From: Armigeres subalbatus | Taxonomy: Eukaryota; Arthropoda; Insecta; Diptera; Culicidae | Length of the DNA stretch: 64,000 bases | NCBI RefSeq assembly: GCF_024139115.2 | Contig: NC_085140.1 | Span: 456,616,248-456,680,247, forward strand | Reading direction: 5' to 3' | In this document: positions 52,640-63,246 of the stretch, piece after piece | How positions within the stretch are numbered: position 1 is the stretch's first letter | Layout of the letters: each line of letters starts with the position of its first letter | Program-made: the position numbers and the translations under genes | Notes under the pieces: model-generated | What the model saw: only the letters and a program-made list of their open reading frames with translations | Told to the model about the DNA's origin: nothing | Database searches by the model: none

Positions 52640-54470
52640 TATTTTCTTGTACATACCTCCAAAGTTTTCTAAAAAAAAACCCTAAGGAAATTACTTTAGG
52701 AACTCTTTTTTCTCCGAAAATTCCTTCACAATTTCCATTACGAATTACTTCAGAACATCCTTTACGAATTTATTTAGGAAATTCCTTATGGAATGTATAC
52801 AAAAAAATGTTTCAGGAATTCCTACGAAAAATAAGCTAGAAATTCGTTCAGACTTCTTAAGGAATTCCTCTGGGAATTCTACAAAGATTTTTTTCTGAAA
52901 TTGTTTATCAACACTTTTTTTAAGCAATGCCTTCGGAAATTACTTTGAGAATTGCTTCGAAAATTCCTCCTTATGAATTTTTTTCGGCAATTATTCCATG
53001 AATTCCTTAAATTAATTCTTACAGATTATACATAAAAGATTTCTTAGAAATTTTCTCAAGGAACTTCTTCCAGCAATTCCTTTAAAACATTCTTCATTCC
53101 AACTTCCAGCCGGAATTCCTCCGAAAATGATTTCACGAGTTCATTCCGAAATGCTTTCAGTAATACCTTAGTAATATTTTAGTGTTTGTTTATTTTTTTG
53201 TTTTACTCTTTCGAAAAATCAATTAGTAACTCCAGCGAAAACTATTTCATACTCTAATTATTTTTCAAAGGATTTCCGGAAAGAAATTCCGAAAGAATTT
53301 CTGAAGAAATCTACGAGGGAATCTTGGAGGCTTTTCGAAGAAACTTTTAAAGAAATCTATGGAGAAAAATCAGAAGGAATTCTTGGCGGATTTTTTTAGA
53401 TTACTTAAGGGAAAAAAATCATGAGGAGTTCTCAAATAAATTTTTGGAGGAGTTTTGTAAGAAATTCCTGGAGGGTGGAGGAGTTTCCAAATGAATTTTT
53501 GAAGGCATTTTTAAAAGAGAGCCTGAATCGATTTTCAAAAATAATTTCCGTTGGAACTGCTAAAAAAGTTGTTCAACGTATTTCTAAAAAACTTCCGCAA
53601 AGAATTACTAAATGAATTTCCAGAGAAATTCTTAAAGAAATGTCTGCAGGTATTTTTGAAGGAATTTATAAATAAATTCCTAACAGAATTTCAGAGGAAA
53701 TGCCTACTGGTATGTCCAAAATAATTCCTAGATAAATCCAGGAATTCCTTCGGAATTTTTCTTAGAAATCGGTTTGCAGTTTCCCTCGGAATTTGCCTCA
53801 GGGAGTCCTACAAAAACTCATCCAGAAATGAATTCCCGAAAATCTTTCGGAATCTTTCGGATATCTTGGAATTTCCCTCAGGAATTAGTTCGGAAATTCA
53901 TCCACGCATTCTTTCAGAAATTTGTTGAGGAAAACCTTGGGAAAATCGTTGCGATATTAATCCGAAAATTTCGAAATTTATCTAAGAACTCCTTTGGTAT
54001 AACTTGCAAAGTTCAAGGACGAAATTTCCTTAAGAATTCATGAACAAGTTCCAGAAAGAATATCCAAGAAACTCCTGAAGGATTTTTCAAAGTAGCTCCT
54101 GAAGGAACTTCTGATAGTCTTAGATTTCTCCGCAAATTCCTTTGGACATTCCGTCAAGATTTCGTTCAAAAACACGGAAATACCTTCTGAAAATCCTTCA
54201 CAAATTCTTTTTGAAATATCTACGAAAAATGTTTGAGGAGTTCCTTAGCAAATTGTTTCCTCCAAAAACTCTCTAAAAACTCCTACAGAAATTCAATTAC
54301 GGATTACTTTGAAAATTTCATCAAGTTTTGTAAATTTGCTTAGGAATTTCTTCGAAAATTAATTGACAAATTCCAGCGGAAATACTTTTTGAATTGGTTT
54401 TTTTGAAAATTCCTCTAGGGTTTCCTTAGCAAGCTCTTTGTCAATTTTTCCTGAAATTACCTTAGAGAAT
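52640..54470. repeat. Degenerate GGAATTCCTT-type repeat, 1.8 kb
   Basis: Words such as AATTCCTTCGGAAATT and its relatives recur every 20-40 bp with heavy divergence. The strand bias (CCTT versus AAGG) switches near 53,230 and back near 53,730. All open frames here reflect this and lack motifs. It looks like a very old expanded simple repeat. Confidence 0.75.
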
Positions 54471-54479
54471 CTTCTCTCT

Positions 54480-55012
54480 GTAAAAAGAGAGAAGCGTGAA
54501 GAGAGTAGTGAGACGTCTCACTACCCACTTCGGACTACTCACTTTTCACAGTGAGAAAAGAGAAATGCGAGAAGTAAGACGTCGTAGTGATACGTCTCAC
54601 TATTAACTTCGCGCTTCTCAATTTCTACAGTGAGAAGATGAAAATTAAGAAAAAGAATTGAGACGTCTCTTTACTCACTTTCATTTCTCACTGTTCCCTG
54701 TAAAAAGTGAGAATTGAGACGTCTATCTTTTCACTCCTCATTTATCACTTATCGTTGTAAAAAATGAGAAGCATGAAATGAATAGTGAGATGTCTCATTA
54801 CCCACTTCGTACAACTCAGTTTTCACAATAAAGAGAATAGTGAGACGTCTCACTTCTCTCTCTTTATTTTTCTCTTCTCGTTGTAGAAAGTGAGACGTAA
54901 GACGACTCTCTACTCACCTCATGCTTCTCACTTTTTACAGTGTGAAGTAAGAAATGAGGAATGAGAATTGAGACGTCTCTCTTCTCATTCCTAATTTCTC
55001 ACTTTTCAAATG
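54480..55012. repeat. Palindrome-rich GAGACGTCTC repeat array
   Basis: About eight diverged units, each with GAGACGTCTC or a variant, alternate with CACTTCTCAC/GTGAGAAGTG words. One unit has the perfect 20-bp palindrome GTAGTGAGACGTCTCACTAC at 54,505-54,524, and another a perfect 16-bp one at 54,839-54,854. Adjacent units can pair as hairpins (TTTTTACAGTGAG opposite CTCACTTTT). Confidence 0.85.
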
Positions 55013-55014
55013 TC

Positions 55015-55290
55015 CTATTCTGCCAAATGTCCTATTCAGCCAAATTACTCCTTTGGCCAAATGACCCTTTCGGCCAAATGACCCTATTAGCCGAATGACC
55101 CTTTCAGCCTAAAGACCCGTTTGGCCAAATGACCCTTTGGCCAAATGACCTTTTCGGCCAAATGACCCTTTCGGCCAAGCGACCCTTTCGGCTAAATGAC
55201 CCTTTCTGCCAAGCAAATGACTTTCGACCTAATGGTCTGTTCGGCATAATGGTATATTCGGCCAAACAACTTTCGGCCAAATGACATTGG
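55015..55290 (+). repeat. 17-bp minisatellite, about 15 copies
   Basis: The unit is close to GACCCTTTCGGCCAAAT, with variants (ATTAGCCGA, TTTCGACCT). The minus-strand open frame is an artefact of the repeat. Confidence 0.9.
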
Positions 55291-55369
55291 CAAAAAGATG
55301 CAGACAATCGAATTCTAGAAGTGTTTGATCAGAAAATAGTAAATGGCGCAGACGAACAAATGAATCACG

Positions 55370-55672
55370 ATTGTACCAAGTTTATAAAACTGCAGACAAA
55401 GGCAGGTTGATAAAATATGGCAGATTACAGTGGGCTGTACATGTACTGTGTATGCTGGAAGAGAGACCAGCAAAAACCCTTCTGAGAGCCTGGAAGAGGA
55501 CATTGGCTCCGGGGTAGACCCCGCACTCGGTGGCTGTGTGCAATCGAGGAAGATGCTCGTGCAGCCGGTGTACAGGGAGACTGGCGGCCCAAGAACGAGC
55601 AACCTGGAATAGGAAATTAAATCCGGGTTTCCTCCGGACAACACGGAGTGTACGACCATCATAGGTATAGGT
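55370..55672 (+). pseudogene. LINE C-terminal fragment
   Basis: The plus strand in two frames encodes KYGRLQWAVHVLCMLEERPA, then, after a frame change, GRPRTRWLCAIEEDARAAGV and QGDWRPKNEQPG. This is the conserved C-terminal pattern G-R-L-x-W-x-G-H-V...GRPxxRWxxxIEEDAR of RTE-type retrotransposons. Nothing upstream belongs to the same element. Confidence 0.75.
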
Positions 55673-55689
55673 ATTTTTGGACATTTTCC

Positions 55690-56285
55690 CCAGGAATTTC
55701 TTCACGACATTCTCCATTTCTTTTGATTTTTTCTTAGGATCCCTTCAGATATTCATTCAAAGCTCCTTTAAAAATTTATTCGGAAATTCATTTGAAATTT
55801 TGTAAGGAATTACTTTGAAAATGTTTGTGAGGATTCCTTTGAAATTTCCCTGAAGGGTTCATACTGATTTTTCTTTGGGAATTCCTTCAGTTCTCAAAGT
55901 TAAGTTTTTTTCGGAAATTTCTTCAAAAATGTTGGCCGATTGCCTTCATAAACTTTTTTCGACATTACTTCAGGAAATCCTTTGGAAATTCCTTTGGAAG
56001 ACTCTTTTAGGACTTCCATCGGAAATTAGTTCATTGTTGAATAAATTTCCGAATGAATTCCTGCAGGATTAGCTCTACTAAAGGAATTTCCCAAAGAGAA
56101 CGTGAATGGTTTTTAGAAAGAATACCTATACAAATTTCTGTAGGAATTCTCATAGAATTTTACGAAGGAATTTCTTATGAACTTTCTTAAAAAATGTCTG
56201 TAGAAATTTCCTAAAAAAAATTCTAGTTGCCTCCAGAAATTCCTTCAGGGACTACACCAAGAACTTTTTTGGCATATTTAACCAA
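55690..56285. repeat. Degenerate GGAATTCCTT-type repeat, second block
   Basis: Same word set as 52.6-54.5 kb (TTCCTTCAGGAAAT, GGAAATTCCTTTGG). The LINE fragment and the two minisatellites interrupt what may once have been one block. Confidence 0.7.
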
Positions 56286-57059
56286 ATTTCAGGAAAAATA
56301 TTAAATTTGGTTGGTCATCCCCAGTCTTACTCAGCTAGTATTTATTTTTACCTATTTATGTAGATCATAACATTTTAACATAAATAACATTTTGAAATCA
56401 GGTATTGATTAGTGTCGCCGGCAATTCACTATTTTGAATGTGCTGCTTGATGATCGGCAAACGTAGAATATTGCAATTTTAATCCACTGAAGTCGATTTG
56501 TATACGGGCGATTCCAACCGTGTGAATCAAAACCGCATGAATCCAAAATCCCGCATTGAAATTGATTTTTTAACCCACGTCGGTTCACGACGTCGCCGCC
56601 GCCGTGACGCCGCCGCCGGGGGAAAAGTGACCACCACGCCGCCGCCGCCGATGATATGACCGGCGCACAGTCAGGCTTGTAAAATGTCATCTGCATGTCA
56701 TTTGGCTAATTTGTTCATAACTTTCTTCAGAAGTAAAATTTACATCTTAAATTTAGTTGTACTCATAACGCTTGAGTAGGGCTTTATTTTTTTTTCAAGG
56801 GTACATTGCTCTAAATATAACATTCAAGGCTGGAGAGTGAAAACTCTCCAAAATGTCACATGTCATTTGAATGACATTTTGTCTCCCACGCCCCAGATTA
56901 CATATTTACAGCAATGTCTTATTAGACAAAGTTGTAGGCACATTTAAGCGCTTTGAATTCGTCATACATAAAGAATCAATAGCTAATTTCTGAAAAAAGT
57001 TCTGTGAAAATTATTCAAACGAATATAATTGACATTTTACAACACTGCGCACAGGTCTA
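56286..57059. repeat. CCG-rich block and flanks, copies 3 and 4
   Basis: 56,575-56,675 holds many CGCCGCCGC words. At 57,046-57,059 the minus strand has TAGACCTGTGCGCAG, the opening word of the 1.2- and 51.8-kb blocks. CCTGACTGTGCGCCGG on the minus strand near 56,658-56,673 is a variant. The rest of the interval is AT-rich with no gene. Confidence 0.45.
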
Positions 57060-57358
57060 AATGGGACATTTCGCACTTCTCATAATAGGAAATAGGAAGT
57101 GAATAGTTAAAAGTGATAAGTGAAAAGTAAAAAGTAAGAAGTGAGAAGTAGGAAATGAAATATGAGAAGTTTAAGAAATGGGAACTATGAAGTGGGAAAC
57201 TGGGAAGTGAAAAGTGAAAAATGAGAAGTGGAAAGTGAGAAGCGTAAAGTAAGAAGTGAAGCGAAAGTAATAAGTGAAAAGTAAAAAAATGAGAAGTTAA
57301 AAGTGAGAAGCGAAAAGTAAGAAGTGAGAAGTGATTAATTCGAAGTGAGAAGTGTGAA
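57060..57358 (+). repeat. AAGTGAG-type degenerate repeat
   Basis: Roughly 40 units of AAGTGAG or AAGTAAA with drift. The purine content of the plus strand is very high. It is related in wording to the 54.5-55.0 kb array. Confidence 0.9.
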
Positions 57359-57362
57359 GAAA

Positions 57363-57942
57363 AAACCCAGATTAATCCACCTAGCGGTGATGGAGCCTTT
57401 CTCGTGTGTTATAAAAATAGTATTTTGGCCATAATTTTGGCTAACCCATAGTCCGACATGGCTAAGTTTCAATACGAAATTGGGGCAGGATTCCGCGTCG
57501 AATGCAACTTGTTGCGAGCAAATCGGTTAAGGTTATCCTAAAAATAAGTGAGATTAGTTTGCACACTCACATACACACATACAAACACACAGACATCACT
57601 TCAATTCGTCGAGCTGAGTCGATCAGTATATGACACTACGGGTCTCAGGGCTTTCTATAAAAAGTTCGTTTTTGGAGCGAACATATAGCCTTTACATATA
57701 GGGTTACTGCTCCTGGACTTCATCTCATAGCTCCGATATTAGTCTCACGAAAAACAAAGAAATGAAAAGGTATTTGGTTTGTTTATTATTTTTGTGATTT
57801 TTTTCAGCAGTAAGCACGCATGTTAGCAAAAAGAAGCGACGAAATTGGTGCCGTATTTCTTTGTTTCGCGATGAGATGAATATATGTTCAGCGAGATGTA
57901 AAATGGAACAGTTCCCCTACTTTGTATACGAGAAAGGCAAAA
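57363..57942 (+). repeat. Family A copy 5, full length, interrupted
   Basis: Runs from AACCCAGATTAATCCACCTA to TATACGAGAAAGGCAAAAAC. The order of family words (GTCGAATGCAACTTGTTGCG, ATTCGTCGAGCTGAG, GGAGCGAACATATAGCC) is complete. A 0.2-kb insertion lies just before the end. Confidence 0.85.
57703..57922. mobile_element. MITE inside family A copy 5
   Basis: TAGGGTTACTGCTCC at the left resembles the inverse of the right end (TAGGGGAACTGTTCC). Inner parts TCTCACGAAAAACAAAGAAAT and ATTTCTTTGTTTCGCGATGA are inverted. It separates AGCCTTTACATA from CTTTGTATACGAG of family A. Confidence 0.7.
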
Positions 57943-58935
57943 ACTGATTCACTACGGAAAACAATAACAATGAGACAATTTTCTTGGCAAGTTTGGCCTG
58001 TTAGTGAGATTAGTCGCAAATCATGGGAAAACGATTTTCAGCTGCTTGCATCGACACGAACCGGCGCTGTTATCTGCCCACGTACCATCATCGCTCCGCC
58101 ACGAGGGATAATGCTGCTCGGACAAGGTAAACAGCGCGCAGGGAGGCAACTGACCAAAGATTAACACAAGCAAATAGCAAGATCCGAATTGAGTCGCCTA
58201 CTCAGTTTCCCAGCACTGTTCAAATATTGACTGTGTAGCGTCGCAGCTGCTGGCAGTGACGACTACTCGAAGGAGGCTGCGTACGATAACAAACGGAGCA
58301 GGTGGGTGCCATTTGGGAGGAGAAATTCTATAAACTGTGCGCCCGGCTCCGGCTTCTAACGTCAGCAAGGACACCACAGGAGGGAGCACGGTGGCTGCCG
58401 TCGTCGGCCGGGGATGTTGTTTGCTGATAGATAGATAATCTGCATGAACTTACAGCGTGTTGTCAATCGGACCATTGGGGTTTGCAAGTTTCGAACAAAT
58501 TAACTCCGTGTAGTACAAGTGAATTAACAGTTTTGTTTACTGTTGTTCGGCACACCAACGTATTTATAGAATAATGTTTATTTCAAATTATCCATTTTAT
58601 TTAAATTAACGGATCTGTTAGATCGTTTGCAGTAAGCCATATGGATAAGTTTTCCTTCGAGAAATTATTTATTTCCAAAACTTTTTGCTAGCTGATGAAT
58701 CGTGATTTGTGCAACGAAGAAGGAGTGAATCCAAGAGATGATGTGAAGAAACCCTACTTTGTCACGACAATCTGTATCTTAATAGCTATGGAAATATGGA
58801 ATACGGACTTCATATGATGAAAGTACTGAAAACTAAAATCATCCCCTTAAGTGCTCAAAATTACTTTAGCTCGAATATTTTCCAATCATTCTCATATTCA
58901 GAGTGTATTAAATCTATCGTGGAAAATGCAAATTA
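57943..58935. other. Apparently unique sequence, GC-richer part 57.99-58.5 kb
   Basis: No repeat family recognised. CpG is more frequent than in the neighbourhood (GTCGTCGGCCGGGG, CGAACCGGCGC). The short open frames lack motifs. It could be a host regulatory or intronic sequence. Confidence 0.4.
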
Positions 58936-59055
58936 GGGGCCATCCAGAAACCACGTGGTCATATTTTTGAAGATTTTCAACCCCCCCTCCCCCCATGTGG
59001 TCTATCGTGGTCATTTGGCAGACCCCCCCCCCTTTGACCACGTGGTTTTTTTTTC
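58936..59055. repeat. Inverted AAACCACGTGGTCA element fragment
   Basis: GAAACCACGTGGTCA at 58,949 is mirrored by TTGACCACGTGGTTT at 59,034, with poly-C runs inside each side (CCCCCCTCCCCCC, CCCCCCCCCC). It is likely a small DNA element. Confidence 0.6.
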
Positions 59056-59930
59056 AAGCACAAAAATTTAAAAAAAACCTATGTAACTAAAACATATGGT
59101 TAATCCGATCAATTTTGAAGATGGACAATTTCAACTGATTCAAAATCAAACTAAAACCCAGCATGGAAATTATAAATTTTCATTATTTCGAAGATTTTTA
59201 TGATGTTATCATGTTGTAATGTGTATCAGGTATTAGGTTATCTAGAACTCGCATACCTTCGATGCATCAGGAGGATACCAAAAAATGCGGACTCGCGAAT
59301 ATGTTATAAAAATTTCGAGAAAAATTTGTAATGGTTTAGAAATTTTCCAAAATATCCTTATATTTTTTAATTTCTTTATTGGTGATTTTTTTAAATACAT
59401 AATTGCAATTTTTGCTTTTACAAGTGCTAATTTATTATTGTTTTGTGGAAAATTTTCAACTGTTTATGGAAATTTTGCATTATTTGCAGTAATTCTATAT
59501 TTATTTAATACTCATACCCTGATTTCTTTATTGGCAATTTCCAATTCTATTATGGAAAATTTCTATTTTTTCTCTAATAAATAATCTAGAGCTGGTTCAT
59601 CTCTCAAAATTTCTAATTTTTCATTGAAATTTTATTTTGATATTGACTCGTGGAATCCAATGATGCCATACTAAACATATTTTCTCGGTCACTCTGATGT
59701 CTTTCGAATAATTTCCCAAGGAACTTCTATTCCATATCTCGAATATGCTTCAGTCAATGGTCTTTTCATAAGCGACTCATAAAAGAATGAATTTATTATA
59801 GATCAATTATCATTTTGGAGTTCGGATCATTCGATTTATCCAATTAACCAAATTATGAATGATGTATGATATAATATCCCATTAGGTCCATTGGGTTGAT
59901 ATGACAATTGTTATTTGTACAAGCTACTAC
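59056..59930. other. AT-rich spacer, nothing recognised
   Basis: The 99-codon plus frame (59,285-59,584) is hydrophobic and AT-driven, without motif. Confidence 0.45.
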
Positions 59931-60009
59931 ACTGCCGTTCTACGCATAATTGTCCCATGTACATAGGAAATCCCAGCAAACATGGGACAAATATGCGTAT
60001 GACGGCAGT
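59931..60009. mobile_element. Family C hairpin MITE, 79 bp
   Basis: ACTGCCGTTCTACGCATAAT, then TGTCCCATG, pairs with the right half CATGGGACAAATATGCG, then TATGACGGCAGT. A degraded copy is at 13,345-13,420. Confidence 0.85.
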
Positions 60010-60039
60010 ACAGACTTTTTAGTTAAAAAAATTATGTTG

Positions 60040-60145
60040 AGCTTTTTAATGGAATGTCTTTACTTGTCATAAGATGAGTTTGTACCTTCCCATTTAATTC
60101 CACCACTTGATTGTACCTTGACAGATAAGTTTCGGATAACTGAGT
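60040..60145 (-). repeat. Family F copy 6, partial
   Basis: GAGCTTTTTAATGGAATGTC, CTTGTCATAAGATGAGTTTG and TTTAATTCCACCACTTGATT, then TTGACAGATAAGTTTCGG where homology ends. Confidence 0.7.
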
Positions 60146-60545
60146 TTTCAGGGTCAGTCAAATTTGAGCATATTTTTTTCTGTAAAACCAATATCTAGAT
60201 GAACAATTTTACTGAAGAAAATGGTGGTCTAGCTCTCTTTTGTGATTTAATAGACAATCTAAAACGCTGGGCATATATGACCCATCCGTCCTGAAAGGGT
60301 TGAGATTTGTTTTGGAATTCAATTTCAATCGTTATTATAACACTATTTATTACCCTAGATTGTTTTAGGAATTGGAGTGTTTTTGCTGGAACACTGCCAC
60401 TTTTTTCATATCGCAGGACTCTTCTTAGTTCTAAGACCCTTTTATGAATTTAAAAGCATTTTATTTAGAATTTCATGTTGATTTTTTAAATGCAAACTTC
60501 TCTATGTCATAACCTTTTCCATACGCACTACTAGAATTTTGTGCA
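60146..60545. other. Spacer, nothing recognised
   Basis: AT-rich, no signature found. Confidence 0.45.
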
Positions 60546-60618
60546 TTATTGATCGAAAATTTAAAATGCACCTAAATGTTCTAATTAGGTGCATTATTAA
60601 ATTTTTCGATCAATTAGC
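60546..60618. repeat. Short hairpin
   Basis: ATTGATCGAAAATTTAAAAT, then GCACCTAA, faces TTAGGTGCATTATTAAATTT, then TTCGATCAAT. Stem about 28 bp with one small bulge. Confidence 0.7.
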
Positions 60619-60699
60619 CTAATTATTCAATATCATAAGAACTAGGCTTCTTAATCCTAAATAATTGCCTACATGTATTGCTTGGATGAATTTTAAATT

Positions 60700-61770
60700 C
60701 CAAGATCTTCCTAATTTTCAAGAATAATTATTCTGGAGTTGCAAGGGAAACCCTTCAGAATAGTTAGAAGAAATTCTTCGGAGTCTCCACGGAAAAATCT
60801 TCAGTATTTCAACGATTTTTTTTCGAAATTCTGTGGAAAAGTTCCTAAAAAAGGTTCGGTAGAAATTTTGAAGAACTAGAAGAATCCGTAGAAGGATCTT
60901 AAATGCATATTTACGATGAAAATTCCAATAAACATCAAATTCCGAAGAACTTCCGGTATAAATTAGAAAAAAAATCCAGCTTACCTTTTTACAGAATTTA
61001 TAAAGATTTTTTCAAAATCCTGGGAAAATTTAATGATTCTTCAATGGAAATTCTTCTAAATTTCCAATGGAAATTTTTCGTTTTTCAAAAAATAATCTTA
61101 GAAATTTTCAGCAGTTTTTTTAATTTCCAAAAGAAATTATTTGGAATATACCAAAATATTTCGGATGGAAATTCCTAAGATTTTCCAGTAGAAAATCGAT
61201 GAAAAGTTCATCTAAAACACCAATAATGAATTTCCCGAGGATATTTCGATGTTTTTACAAGTGAAAATAGCGAAAAAAATTGCACTTTTGTAGTACTTGT
61301 GAAGGTTGTACTTTAGAAGCAATTCCAATAGGAATTCCTTAGAAAATTAAATCAAAATTTTAAAGATTTTCTGATGTGAAAATTCCTTAAAATTTTTGAA
61401 TCATTTCTTGTGCTTCTTTGCATGGTAAAGATTTAAAGCAATGTTTAGCTGAACCTACAAAGAAATCAAAATGACTTTCCGAAGAAGAATGAATTTCCAA
61501 TGAAATTTTGGAAGAATTTATGGTGCAAATTAAAAAAAACACGAACCTTGCGAATTCTAAAGATTTATTCTTTAAAAATCCAAAGTATTTGTTGAAGATA
61601 ATCCATAGACTCTTCCGTGGAAATTCTAAATAATGCCTCGAATAAAAAAAATATTTGGAAAATTTAAAAAATGTGATAGAATTCACAAAGAGCGTAAAAA
61701 ATTTCATTTCAAAATTCCAAATTTGAAAACAAAAATCCAAAAACAAAAAATCAACGGTAATATCAACGTG
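60700..61770. repeat. Degenerate GGAAATTCTT-type repeat, third block
   Basis: Diverged AAATTCTTCGGA/GGAAATTTTCC words recur irregularly. It resembles the 52.6-kb block but is more AT-rich. Open frames within are artefacts. Confidence 0.6.
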
Positions 61771-61844
61771 TTTCATGTGGCATTGGCTATTTAATTTCTC
61801 ATGAAAATTCAGAAGATTTTTTCTTGAAAAATTTAGAAGTCTTC

Positions 61845-62113
61845 TTCTTCTTCTATGGCTCCATATTCCAACTGGGAGTTGGTCTGCTTTTCAACTTAGT
61901 TTATTCTTTTAGCATTTCCTCAGTTATAAATTGAAAGTTTTAAATGCCAGTAATTGTACGATTATATATCTTGTGTAGCAAGTACGAAGGATACATTATA
62001 CCTAGGATGTCGACAATGTTTGACACCCGAAAACATCCTAGACAGGAACGAGAATCGAACTCGTCATCTCCGGATTGGCAATCCTATGCCTTTGGTCGTA
62101 AGGCTAACTGGAG
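61845..62113 (-). mobile_element. tRNA-derived SINE
   Basis: On the minus strand, TAGTCTCCAGTTAGCC opens the element. TTAGCCTTACGACCAAAGG is the A box and GACGAGTTCGATTCTCGTTC the B box and T-arm. A body of about 190 bp (with CATCCTAGGTATAATGTATC) ends in GAAGAAGAAGAAGA. The gene-like layout and GAA tail parallel Feilai, but the head and body sequences are different, so it is a separate SINE family. Confidence 0.82.
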
Positions 62114-62229
62114 ACTAAACATTTTGAAGTGCACTCCCCAAAATGTTCGAAAAACTTATTTTGGAAATGAAATAGAATTTCTGGTGAAGATTCGGAAGAA
62201 CTTGTCGAAGAAATTCATTAGAATGTAAA

Positions 62230-62730
62230 AAACCCAGATTAATCCACCTAGCAGTGATGATGCCTTTCTCGTGCATTATAAAATATATTGAAAAAATCAC
62301 TTTAAAAAGGTCAAAAAAGCTCTTTGGGTGAATAGATCACATTTTTTCGATCATTTTTAATATTTTTGCCTTGCCACCATTCAAAAACAATTGTTTTTTG
62401 ATTTTTTTTCCAAGGGGTACCTGTGGGAAAAAACAATGATTTTTCAATAATTCCGAAAAGCAATGATCGGGCCCATTTTCAATAGCAAACAATTCCCTGT
62501 CGAATGCAACTTGTTGCGAGTAAATCGGATAATTCTAAGTTCTAAAACGTGTGTCTACAAAATTTGTACACATACACATACATACACAAAAAAAACAGAC
62601 GTCACCTCAGTTTGTCGAGCTGAGTAGATCGGTATATAACACTATGGGTCTCCGGGCCTTCTATCAAAAGTTTTTTTGGAGCAATCATATAGCCTTTCGG
62701 TACAACTTTGTTGTACGAGAAAGGAAAAAA
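62230..62730 (+). repeat. Family A copy 6, full length
   Basis: Runs from AACCCAGATTAATCCACCTA to TTGTTGTACGAGAAAGG. GTCGAATGCAACTTGTTGCG, GTTTGTCGAGCTGAG and CACTATGGGTCTCCGGGCC are present. Good reference copy for the family. Confidence 0.87.
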
Positions 62731-63061
62731 TGCATATGTTACAAATATGCGATCGTGGGTAAATAGTACAATAATTAGCGCAGCGGCACGTTTTAAAAAA
62801 TACATTATAAAATACAATATGGATTAACTGTCCAGACAGCGCGTCTACAATTGTTTTAGGGCCGATTCCCACGTAGTGTTTTTTCACCAATGTAATATTA
62901 AAGTTCAATAAAACTAGTTGTATGTCATACATTGATTTAGCATGCCTTTGTGTAATAATTGTACAAGTACATTTGTGAAAATTAACAACACAATTCACAT
63001 AAATATCAATGGAAAAAAGCCGCATAATATGGAAATAATGAGGTGTATGAAAACGAACGTT
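62731..63061. other. Spacer, nothing recognised
   Basis: The minus-strand frame 63,025-62,642 overlaps family A sequence and has no motif. Confidence 0.45.
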
Positions 63062-63246
63062 ATGGCCCGTTTACATAAGAGCTAGTTCTAGCGGACAATG
63101 CACTATCGGACAATACTAGCGCGATATTAGCACAATGTAAACAGGTATTGTCCTCGCTAATAAGCGTTTACATTGTGCTAATTTCGTGCTAGTATTGTCG
63201 GATAGTGCATTGTCCGCTAGAACTAGCTCATATATAAACGGGCCAT
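63062..63246. mobile_element. Hairpin MITE with arms of about 80 bp
   Basis: ATGGCCCGTTTACATAAGAG, CTAGTTCTAGCGGACAATGC and on to CACAATGTAAAC is mirrored from 63,167 to 63,246. The loop is about 20 bp. Confidence 0.92.

Noticed and set aside
59285..59584. Hydrophobic 99-codon frame as a membrane protein
   Set aside because: Phe/Ile/Leu-rich only because the DNA is T-rich; no start context, conservation cue or neighbour supports it.
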